Of a DNA stretch of 64,000 nt, positions 8,598 to 16,231 are shown piece by piece. The stretch's first letter is position 1, and each line of letters opens with the position of its first letter. The translations under genes and the position numbers were made by a program. Below the pieces are notes generated by a model. The model saw nothing but the letters and a program-made list of their open reading frames with translations, did not search any database and was not told the DNA's origin. The stretch is taken from positions 62,001-126,000 of the forward strand of contig JAIORA010000037.1 of the NCBI GenBank assembly GCA_021108375.1, written 5' to 3'. Source of the DNA: Anaerohalosphaeraceae bacterium (lineage in GTDB: Bacteria > Planctomycetota > Phycisphaerae > Sedimentisphaerales > UBA12454).

Positions 8598-10487
8598 ATG
8601 AATTGGATTGATTGGACAGTTATTGGTGTTTTTTGCACAGTGATAATGGCAATAGGTTTGTCTTTTGCTAAGCGAGGCGGCGGCAGTATGACAGATTTCT
8701 TCCTGGCTGGCCGAAAATTGCCCTGGTGGCTGGCGGGACTTTCGATGATGGCAACCAATTTTGCCTCAGACACACCTTTGCACCAATCCGGCAATGCTCG
8801 CAAGGGAGGCTTTGTTTCATTCTGGTTTTATTTGCGTGGAGCAATGACGGAAATGTCGATAGCGTTCATTTACGCCAGACTCTGGAGGCGGGCCAATGTA
8901 CTTACAGATGTGGAATTTTTCGAGCTTCGCCACGGCAAAAACAGTGCCAGAATTTTGCGTATTGTGGTTGCTTCGTACAACTGCTTCATCTACGCGCCAT
9001 TAAAAATAGGACTGTTCACTTTGGCTATGAGTAAGATTGCCAAGGTAGTTTTTCAAATGCCCGAAACATTTCAATTTCTGGGTTATTCGTTTAGCAGTCA
9101 CATAACGCTGTCTATAGGAATTGTTGTTTTCGCGATGATATACTCTGCGGCATCTGGCCTCTGGGGCGTTGCAATAACCGACTTCATCGAATGGTTTATT
9201 GCCATTATTGGCTCTTACGCTTTGCTTATTTTTTCCTTCAAAGCTGTCGGTGGACCCGGAGCGATGGTTAACACGCTTCAAGCAATGGGCTCCGATGGTC
9301 GGCTGCCATTTGATTTTACAAGACTGACTCCGATGACATTTCTTTCGCCGGTGCTGATAATGTTATTTCTGCCCTGGAGGTGGATTTCAGATGGCGACCT
9401 TGCACCAGCTCAACGGCTTATGGCTTGTCGAACAGAAAAAGATGCGATGCTTTCACAGCTTATGCGTACGGTTGTGAATTATCTTGTCCGTTCCCTGCCT
9501 TGGATTATTTGCGGCCTGGCCTCTATCATTATTTTTGCTGATATTCGTATTGAAGACCCTAACGATGCTTACGCTATGCTGATTCACAAGCTTTTGCCAC
9601 ACGGCTTGTTAGGCCTGATGATGGCCTCTTTCCTTGCTGCTTTTCTGTCGTCAACAGATACATATCTGAACCTCGGTTCAGCCTATTTTATGAACGACCT
9701 ATATCGTCGATTTATCGTCAAGCATAAAGATGAGCATCATTACGTCAAGGCTTCCCGGTATGTTACTATTATCCTGGCTATACTCGGTATCCTTATTGCC
9801 GTTATGAGTGATAATGTATTTGAACTGTTCAAACTGATGCTTAAGGTTATGGCCGGGGTGAGTCTGGTTCGTGCGTTTAGATGGTTGTGGTGGCGCATTA
9901 ACGGCTGGGCGATGCTTATTGCTATTGTAGCGGCAACAATCGTCCCAATTGGCCTTTCCGTATGGAAGAGTGCTTATTTTGAAATAGGCGGCTTTATGAA
10001 TTGTTTCACAACGACTGCTCGTCCGCCGGCACAATGGCTCATTGACACTTTCCATATTGTCGAACCTGTTTTCCCTAACTTTTTGTATTTTACCGTTGAT
10101 GTTACTTTGATTACATTTTTTGTTACAGCATCCTGGCTGATAGGTATGTTCCTGACCAAGCCGGACCCGACAGAAGCACTGAAAGAGTTCTATCGCCGAG
10201 TTCGTCCTGCCGGCCCAGGTTGGAAACCTATCGCTAAACTTTGTCCGGAAGTAAAAATTACCGACAGCCTTAGCGCAGACATTTTTGCGTGGATTATTGG
10301 ATGTATATTTTGCTATTCAGCCTTTTTTGGTATAACTGCGATGTATTTTCTGCGATGGAAGGTTGCTGCAGTTGCATCAACCATTGCTGTCATTCTCGGC
10401 ATTCTGCTCAAGTATAAAGTTCTTGACCGTTACACCCGAATGGCCGAAATGGATAGTGAATTGCAGACGAAGGATTCATCTGTTTAA
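8598..10487 (+). CDS. SSS-family sodium:solute symporter, copy 1
   Basis: 629 residues with about 13-14 hydrophobic segments and the SSF signature regions ('FFLAGRKLPWWLAGLSMMATNFASDTPL' near the N-terminus; 'LMMASFLAAFLSSTDTYLNLGSAYFMNDLY' in the middle). ATG 8598 follows GGAGAA with good spacing. It is the last gene of the + strand operon and probably imports the sugar or hydroxy acid handled upstream. It is almost identical in amino-acid sequence to the - strand gene at 20354-22237, so the two genes form a long inverted repeat. The substrate cannot be deduced; planctomycete SSS genes of this length commonly sit with sugar or sugar-acid catabolic genes. Confidence 0.92.
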   Translation: MNWIDWTVIGVFCTVIMAIGLSFAKRGGGSMTDFFLAGRKLPWWLAGLSMMATNFASDTPLHQSGNARKGGFVSFWFYLRGAMTEMSIAFIYARLWRRANVLTDVEFFELRHGKNSARILRIVVASYNCFIYAPLKIGLFTLAMSKIAKVVFQMPETFQFLGYSFSSHITLSIGIVVFAMIYSAASGLWGVAITDFIEWFIAIIGSYALLIFSFKAVGGPGAMVNTLQAMGSDGRLPFDFTRLTPMTFLSPVLIMLFLPWRWISDGDLAPAQRLMACRTEKDAMLSQLMRTVVNYLVRSLPWIICGLASIIIFADIRIEDPNDAYAMLIHKLLPHGLLGLMMASFLAAFLSSTDTYLNLGSAYFMNDLYRRFIVKHKDEHHYVKASRYVTIILAILGILIAVMSDNVFELFKLMLKVMAGVSLVRAFRWLWWRINGWAMLIAIVAATIVPIGLSVWKSAYFEIGGFMNCFTTTARPPAQWLIDTFHIVEPVFPNFLYFTVDVTLITFFVTASWLIGMFLTKPDPTEALKEFYRRVRPAGPGWKPIAKLCPEVKITDSLSADIFAWIIGCIFCYSAFFGITAMYFLRWKVAAVASTIAVILGILLKYKVLDRYTRMAEMDSELQTKDSSV

Positions 10488-10518
10488 AAGCTCAAGGTCC
10501 CAGCTAATATACACTTGA

Positions 10519-10707
10519 AATAATGGATGGGAAAAGCAAATTATCGAACAGTTAAAACAGAAGACCGGTGCTCAACTTCGCACCGCATAATTTGAGTATT
10601 GGCGAAAACTCACTAATGCCTCAGATTCACCTGCAGCCCTAATCTACGGCGGCGACAGCCCAACGATTTTTAAAGGTACTTCAGTTCTGCCATGGCATAT
10701 GCTGTAA
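10519..10707 (+). pseudogene. Decayed C-terminal piece resembling AAA_14/DUF4143 ATPases
   Basis: In one + frame (codons from 10519) a coding-like stretch reads 'QIIEQLKQKTGAQLRTA', a TAA at 10588-10590, then 'FEYWRKLTNASDSPAALIYGG' onward, ending 'VLPWHML' and TAA (10705-10707). The 'ALIYGGD...VLPW' pattern is what I expect at the very end of AAA_14 ATPases with a DUF4143 domain. There is no start, an internal stop, and the N-terminal four fifths are missing. The stem CGGTGC/GCACCG (10566-10585) lies inside it. Together with 12671-12886 it suggests that such ATPase genes have been broken up here. Homology is by eye only. Confidence 0.4.
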
Positions 10708-10730
10708 GATGAATTCCAACTGTTTTGCCC

Positions 10731-11672
10731 TTAATCTAAAAACAGACGGTCTTGAAAATTTTCCGGTTCGCGAGTGATGTAGCAACTCTCATTTGTAATG
10801 TCATGATTCTTACACCCGCAAATATGTATTTTTATGCCGTGATTATTCGCAATTCCTCGAATCCTTTCAAAGCTCGACTTTCTAACTTCTAATGGCAGCA
10901 TCTTTCCCATGGAATTTTTTAGGCCAATAGATAAATTAACTCCTTGTGAAAAAGGTTTTAAAATTTCATCCAGCGCATCTACGTTAGTAATATTCTTCTT
11001 AAAACTGGATATTATTGCAGGCCTCAGAAAAAGATAACTAACAGCGGCATCTCTACACCCTGCCTCGGCAATCGCCGAAAATAGGTCGTCTAACTGTTTA
11101 TCTATATCAGTAACATTGTGTATCAACGGATCGCATCTGACTGAAGCCTTGACTCCAATTTCAATGAGTCTCTCAAGTTGGTCAATCCTATCCTTAGCCT
11201 TGGCAGCAACTGGCTCAATCACACTTAGGATTTTGTCATCCATCGTTGTAAGACCAACTTGGCCAGCTACCTTGGAATTATGTTCCTCGAATAATTCGAA
11301 AATCTCATCGGAGATTACACCTTTAGTAACAAACTGAACACCAATATCATTTTTCAGCAGAGTTTTCATGACATCAAAAACGATTTGCTGAATTTGCGAA
11401 ACCGGCTGAAACGGATCGCAGGATGGACAGAAATAAACAGCAGCAGGTTTCTTGCGTTTGCGTTTTATCTCATCAGCTATTCGCTCAGCCATATTTTCAT
11501 AAATCTCGATTGAGCCATCGCCTGGATAAACAGAATAACCTTTAGTATAACAATAGAGGCAATTATGAACACATCCCGCTGAAATGTTTACGGTCGGCAA
11601 ATTTGCCAGGCATCTTAGTCCGGATGGCGTAAGAAAATTTGTTTTGCGCAGTTTCGTAATTATTTTCGGCAT
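10731..11672 (-). CDS. Radical SAM protein (spore-photoproduct-lyase-like group)
   Basis: 313 residues. The [4Fe-4S]/SAM motif is C34-x3-C38-x2-C41 ('SAGCVHNCLYCY'), then 'KRKKPAAVYFCPSCDPFQPV' with two more Cys, and a TIM-barrel pattern ('GVQFVTKGVI', 'GQVGLTTMDDKIL', 'VKASVRCDPLIHNV'). The Cys and 'CDPxxP' features resemble SplB/Rv2578c-like radical SAM proteins of unknown substrate. A C-terminal 'IHICGCKNHD' adds further possible cluster ligands. It runs convergently towards the SSS symporter and lies 28 nt downstream of the 225-aa gene, probably as a two-gene unit. The function is unknown. Confidence 0.88.
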   Translation of the reverse strand: MPKIITKLRKTNFLTPSGLRCLANLPTVNISAGCVHNCLYCYTKGYSVYPGDGSIEIYENMAERIADEIKRKRKKPAAVYFCPSCDPFQPVSQIQQIVFDVMKTLLKNDIGVQFVTKGVISDEIFELFEEHNSKVAGQVGLTTMDDKILSVIEPVAAKAKDRIDQLERLIEIGVKASVRCDPLIHNVTDIDKQLDDLFSAIAEAGCRDAAVSYLFLRPAIISSFKKNITNVDALDEILKPFSQGVNLSIGLKNSMGKMLPLEVRKSSFERIRGIANNHGIKIHICGCKNHDITNESCYITREPENFQDRLFLD

Positions 11673-11700
11673 ATCTTCTCGCCCGGAAACTACTGAGATA

Positions 11701-12378
11701 TTATTCTAATGTTAATAATATTTTTTGGCCTAATGGTAAAATTCGGTATTGTCTTTCGCTTAGTCTTGCTATTGATTTGTCCAGTCCATTTGGAACATGA
11801 ACAACACCATTATAGATTCCAATTGTGATAATCAAACCTCTTGATTCAAGTTTGGCAAGCATACTCATCAACTCCGCAAGTTTCTTGTTATTATCGCCTG
11901 GCAAATTAAGATTTTGCCAGTTAAGGTTTTTTGCTGCGGACTCTCCTCTTGGTCTAAATAATTTTAACACTTCCAAATCTTCGGGGTTTAGCGCATCAAC
12001 ACTATGAAGGACTGCAATTTTATTATCATAAGGCTCTTGGTATTGTTGACATAAAAGATTTGCCAGCATATCAGCATATATTTTTCTCTTTTCTCGTGAA
12101 AATTCTTTACGTACTTTATCAATGGTGATTTCGAGTAAGGAGGGAAATTCTTCACGTACTTGTTGACATATCTCTTCAACATTGTTTATTCTCGCGTTGA
12201 GTCCAGCAAGTTTTATTTTTAGGTTTTCCATTAACTCCTCAATCCTTTGTCCTGTTTGATGATTCTCGTATTCATTCCACACCTGCCCCAAAGAAGCAAA
12301 TCCAGGAAAGGATGCTGCTATTGACCGTAGCCCACCACTTACAATCTTAGATAATGCTGTTTGTTGATTATTAGGCAT
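11701..12378 (-). CDS. Unrecognised soluble protein with a coiled-coil middle
   Basis: 225 residues; start ATG 12378 is supported by GGAGAG 6 nt upstream. No signal peptide. A short glycine/alanine-rich N-terminus ('SKIVSGGLRSIAASFPG') is followed by about 70 residues of heptad-like helix ('QRIEELMENLKIKLAGLNARINNVEEICQQVREEF') and a C-terminal part that could be a winged helix ('LAKLESRGLIITIGIYNG...LSERQYRILPLGQKILLTL'). Such proteins are often seen near defence or regulatory genes, but I do not recognise the family. It is followed by the radical SAM gene. Confidence 0.7.
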   Translation of the reverse strand: MPNNQQTALSKIVSGGLRSIAASFPGFASLGQVWNEYENHQTGQRIEELMENLKIKLAGLNARINNVEEICQQVREEFPSLLEITIDKVRKEFSREKRKIYADMLANLLCQQYQEPYDNKIAVLHSVDALNPEDLEVLKLFRPRGESAAKNLNWQNLNLPGDNNKKLAELMSMLAKLESRGLIITIGIYNGVVHVPNGLDKSIARLSERQYRILPLGQKILLTLE

Positions 12379-12418
12379 TTCTGCTCTCCGTTTTAAGAAT
12401 TGTGTCTATTGTCATACT

Positions 12419-12544
12419 CTACCTTTCGATGTCTAACGCAGTAACAATTTCTTTTAAAGCAAAAGTACTGGCTAATTTAGCCTTAATACATTCCTGTACT
12501 AAACCTGGCAAAGGTTCAACCGGTGAATAATCAGAATTTGGCAC
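12419..12544 (-). CDS. Possible 41-residue small protein, coupled to an upstream small ORF
   Basis: GTG start at 12544 with GAGGAG just upstream; stop TAG at 12419-12421. The product begins 'VPNSDYSPVEPLPGLVQEC' and ends 'LKEIVTALDIER', which looks helical and coding-like. The GTG overlaps the stop of the upstream 54-residue frame (TAGTG), suggesting coupling. It is followed 41 nt later by the 225-aa gene. It may instead be the C-terminal remnant of a decayed gene. No homology recognised. Confidence 0.3.
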   Translation of the reverse strand: MPNSDYSPVEPLPGLVQECIKAKLASTFALKEIVTALDIER

Positions 12545-12708
12545 TACATCTCCTCATAAATCGACTGATACTCAAAACATCTTTTTGACAAAAGCCTATT
12601 CTGGTAAGTCTTGCGATAAAAATCAAGCATAAAAGATGGCAAAATAATACGTAACCACCGTTGAGCAGTTTTGCTGTCAATATCTATTCTTGAAACAAGC
12701 TTTATCAT
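12544..12708 (-). pseudogene. Short ORF, possible DUF4143-ATPase or transposon-derived fragment
   Basis: 54 residues from ATG 12708 to TAG 12544-12546. The segment 'IDIDSKTAQRWLRII' resembles the helix-turn-helix ('IDxKTAxRWLxIL') that precedes the beta segment in DUF4143 ATPases. The rest ('LPSFMLDFYRKTYQNRLL') aligns loosely with the same domain. It overlaps, on the opposite strand, the start of the + strand DUF4143-like piece, so the two may be inverted remnants meeting here. The assignment is weak. Confidence 0.3.
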
Positions 12709-12886
12709 AAAATTGCTGCGACATTATTACAAAAATTTCAATAAACGTCTTATCAAATCACCAAAGTTGTACTTTCTTGACAGCGGTTTGCTTTGTTACC
12801 TTGTCCTCATCAAAAATTCGAACTTGTTAAAATCAAAGGGGTTATGTAAAATAATAAATTCATTCATAATTGTGATCTTATTATGA
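12671..12886 (+). pseudogene. Internal fragment of an AAA_14/DUF4143 ATPase
   Basis: The frame reads 'ILETSFIIKLLRHYYKNF', 'NKRLIKSPKLYFLDSGLLCY', then 'KNSNLLKS' and a degenerate tail, closing at a stop at 12886. The 'NKRLxKSPKLYFLDxGLLCYLLGI' block is characteristic of DUF4143-domain ATP-binding proteins. The Walker regions that would precede it are absent, and it breaks off about 20 nt before the transposase gene, so insertion or rearrangement has truncated it. No convincing start codon or SD. Confidence 0.6.
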
Positions 12887-12905
12887 TTCTTTTGGAGAAA
12901 ATCCT

Positions 12906-13928
12906 TTGAAAAGTATTGCTTTACTCATCTTTGAATATTTCAGACAATTATTCACAACAAAGCAAAACCTGATTCTTGAAAATCTCATGCTCAGGCAACA
13001 GCTTAATATCTATAAACGCAAAGCCAAAAGGCCAAAACTTGAAAATATTGACAGAATCACACTCGTTTGGATATCAAAGGTTTTTAGCAAATGGAAGTCC
13101 GCTCTTGTTGTTACAAAAGCCTCAACCTTAATCAGTTGGCACAGAAAAAGTTTTAAGCTGTATTGGCGAAGAAAATCACGAAGAGTTGGCAGACCTAATA
13201 TCGATTGGGAATTAATAAAACTTATCAGGAAAATGCAAAAAGAAAACTCATTGTGGTCAGCCCAAAGAATTCAGGGTGAACTCGAAAAATTAGGCTTTAG
13301 TGTTTGTGACAACACTGTTGCTAAATATATGCGTAAACCAAAAACTGATCCTGAAAAAATACAGCGATGGCTTACGTTTCTAAGAAATCATGCAAAGTAT
13401 ACTGTTGGCATTGACTTTCTTGTAGTCAGAACAATTTTCTTTAAAGCCATATATGTATTTGTAGCCATATCACATAATAGACGTAAAATACTGCACTTTG
13501 GGATTTCTTCAAAACCACACTCTCAATGGGCAATTCAATAGCTCCGTGAAACTTTTGCGTTTGACGAAACAACAAAATACGTCATTCGTGATAACAACAA
13601 AATCTTTAGTGAAGACTTCAAACAACACATTAAAAGATTTGGGCTGAAAGATAAGCCCACTGCTTTTCGCTCACCTTGGCAAAATCCTTTTTGCGAAAGA
13701 GTAATTGGAACACTACGCCGAGACTGTCTTGACCATATGATTATTCTCAACGAAAAACATTTGCATGATATTTTGCACGAATACATCTTCGAGTATTACA
13801 ATGTCTGTAGAACACATATGTCGCTTGAGAAGGATTCGCCAATTCACCGCCCTGCTCAAACCGAAGGCAAGATTGTAAGCAAGCCAATTCTTGGCGGCCT
13901 GCATCATGTGTACAGTCGAGTTGCTTAA
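12906..13928 (+). pseudogene. DDE integrase-core transposase with one in-frame amber codon
   Basis: One continuous frame of 340 codons from ATG 12906, interrupted only by TAG at 13539-13541 (codon 212). The N-terminus ('LENLMLRQQLNIYKRK') and HTH ('WSAQRIQGELEKLGF') are typical of single-ORF IS481/IS3-like integrase-core transposases. The catalytic triad is complete if the TAG is read through: Asp170 ('VGIDFLVV'), Asp229 ('VIRDNNKIF') and Glu264 ('NPFCERVIG'), a DX58-DX34-E spacing. The stop falls where relatives have Gln-Gln-Leu-Arg-Glu, so CAG to TAG is the simplest cause. I could not identify terminal inverted repeats. Probably a recently inactivated insertion sequence. Confidence 0.85.
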
Positions 13929-14155
13929 GCTAAAAATCTAAAACAAAATGATTGGGCTGATTGCAATCCAAAGCGGAAAAAATCTATGCCAATTTCAAAA
14001 AATTAACAAAAACTCATATTTCGATAAAGATTATCAATCTCCGAACTCTAAATATTCAGTTTTCAAAGAGCAAAATTCCAAAAACGAAAATCCAAGTCCA
14101 AGATTTTGGGGCGAATATTAATTTTTGACCACGACAGGATACCCTTAAACGGCCC

Positions 14156-16231
14156 TTAATCTTTCGCTCTTGAAAGATTGATACATTCATTGACAGGCGT
14201 TCTCATATCCATCGGACTGCCGAAATCCTGATGGTCCAAAAATTCGCCGCCAGCACCAGCAGCACGGCCCAAAGCAAAAACCATAAATGCAATGTCTCGC
14301 ACGCGCTGAACAGTAGTGCCTTTTCTCTTCAACGATTCCCAATAAATACCCAAAACCACCGAAGCAATTGCACCGTCAAGATTAACTGCCCAAACATTTT
14401 TGGCGATTCCTGCCTCCTTCAATGCACGAGCAAGCATATGATAATAATCCAGAAAGACATTTTTGATTTTCTTCTTTTTCAAAAACTCAGATATAATCCT
14501 TTCACGAGGGTCGTAATTTACAGGGTCATTTCTGAATACAGGATGCCCAAGACACGGAATACGCCTATAGTCGGCATCTGCCTCTTTGGCAGCTTTACGG
14601 TATTTGCTGAATCTTACCACTTCATCATCAACGATTTTTTTCAAATCGAATTTTTGCGTCGAACTATACGGGTCGTCCAGACCAACCTCTTTAAAAATAT
14701 CAATAAGATAATCAACCGCACGTCTTCCATTGCCTCCGTGGACATCACCAATACAAGCCAAAGATGCAATCATCGCTGTATTTGGTAAATTACCCGCAGA
14801 TGTTGACAACTTCGATGCCTGAGCTGAAATAGTACCAGGACCGTTACTTAGAGACGCTATCAGACATCTTTCAATCAACTCTACCTCAAAATCATTCGGC
14901 ACCTCCCCTGCCCAGCCAAGAAGCACAGAAGAAACAAAAGAACCTTTCTGCATTTGTTTTTCAATAGAATGCCCATAAAGTCGAGTGGTACTCCCATCAT
15001 TTGAAGAAGCATAACTGGCCTTTCGCATATTTCTTCTTGATGGACTCAGCCCAAGAACTTCTTTATTGAGTATCTTTAACTGTTCTTTGTATGGACTGGG
15101 TGTATCACCCTGATGCAGTACCAGATTAGATGGTAAATGTTTGCCCAGGCCTTTATAATCCAGAAACCACGGATTCAGACTCAGCGGCTTCAAAGGCCTG
15201 AAATCTTTCTCTAAGCCAAGTATGCTATATACAAGAGCAGCGGCATCCGGCAGATGGTGAATGGAAGAAATTCGTATGCCTCGTTTTAACGCGACAGGTA
15301 GTTCCGAATTTTTTTTATATTTAGTATTAGGCTCAAAAGGTGGAATGCCAAAATAGTCATCGAAAAGCCTCATCTTGGCAGTAGCGGTAGTTTCTCCGCC
15401 CTCCACCACTGCGCCGGCATGGCCCAAAGAAATATCATATTTTTGGAGAATTTCTCCAGTTACATACGCAATTACCGGCTTAGGATAATCTGTATTTGTC
15501 AGCAGTTCTAGGGCCTCTTTTTCATAAAGTCCACCAGGCTCAACATAAAGAATTACGAGATTAGTCCGCTCATCGTCGCGAGCCAACTCCAGCAGGCTCT
15601 TAAGCGGTGTAAGAATTAAAGCATCTTTGCCCGTCGAAATTCCATACGATATTCCCAGCCCGGCACTTTGCAGATAAGATGCCATTGTGTTAACCATATT
15701 TCCACTGTTGGATATTATGGCAGCTGAACCTTTACGAAAACTTTCGGAAGGGCTATCGCCACCCACCGCTCCTACACGAGCCGAATCGTGAACATTTATC
15801 ATACCCAGAGAATTACATCCCAGCACATCAATTCCAGCCCGAGAACACAACTGAAACACTTTCGATGCAACCTCGACAGAAACCCGTTCTGTAACAATGA
15901 ACAGAGTTTCAATCGTTGACCGGGCATATTCAACTATTTCCTTAACTTCACCATATACTGCCGATGGTGGAGAATAGACCAGAATCTTATTGGGATGTTT
16001 TTTACGAGGAAGCCCATCTATCAATTCCACGACATTGGAAAAAACAGGGATAGGTTTTTGACCAGCAATCTCAATACACTGGCCACCTTTACCGAGTGCC
16101 CAGCCACCTACAATGTTGGCGCAGTACTTCTGAGAAGCAACACTCACAACGCTGGCCTCTCTCCCTGTGATGTTAGATACTGCTACACGGTCACCTTTTT
16201 TTAATAAATCACCGAATTTTTCAGCTCTCAT
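14156..16231 (-). CDS. aclA: ATP-citrate-lyase-like large subunit (SCS-alpha domain fused to citrate-synthase domain)
   Basis: 691 residues. The N-terminal half is a succinyl-CoA-synthetase alpha-type CoA-binding/ligase module with the phosphorylated histidine in 'SLGHAGAVVEGG' (His271). The C-terminal 250 residues are a citrate-synthase-like lyase module with His498 ('IGDVHGG'), His563 ('CLGHPVF') and Asp619 ('NLDG') in the catalytic positions. This domain order matches the large subunit of bacterial two-subunit ATP-citrate lyase (citrate + ATP + CoA to acetyl-CoA + oxaloacetate), but the protein is about 80 residues longer than the usual ~610. Its ATG overlaps the ATP-grasp subunit gene by 11 nt. 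Another 2-hydroxy-tricarboxylate or malyl-type substrate is possible. Confidence 0.85.
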   Translation of the reverse strand: MRAEKFGDLLKKGDRVAVSNITGREASVVSVASQKYCANIVGGWALGKGGQCIEIAGQKPIPVFSNVVELIDGLPRKKHPNKILVYSPPSAVYGEVKEIVEYARSTIETLFIVTERVSVEVASKVFQLCSRAGIDVLGCNSLGMINVHDSARVGAVGGDSPSESFRKGSAAIISNSGNMVNTMASYLQSAGLGISYGISTGKDALILTPLKSLLELARDDERTNLVILYVEPGGLYEKEALELLTNTDYPKPVIAYVTGEILQKYDISLGHAGAVVEGGETTATAKMRLFDDYFGIPPFEPNTKYKKNSELPVALKRGIRISSIHHLPDAAALVYSILGLEKDFRPLKPLSLNPWFLDYKGLGKHLPSNLVLHQGDTPSPYKEQLKILNKEVLGLSPSRRNMRKASYASSNDGSTTRLYGHSIEKQMQKGSFVSSVLLGWAGEVPNDFEVELIERCLIASLSNGPGTISAQASKLSTSAGNLPNTAMIASLACIGDVHGGNGRRAVDYLIDIFKEVGLDDPYSSTQKFDLKKIVDDEVVRFSKYRKAAKEADADYRRIPCLGHPVFRNDPVNYDPRERIISEFLKKKKIKNVFLDYYHMLARALKEAGIAKNVWAVNLDGAIASVVLGIYWESLKRKGTTVQRVRDIAFMVFALGRAAGAGGEFLDHQDFGSPMDMRTPVNECINLSRAKD

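Noticed and set aside
10566..10585. CGGTGC/GCACCG stem as terminator of the + strand operon
   Set aside because: No T-run follows, and the stem lies inside the coding-like ATPase remnant.
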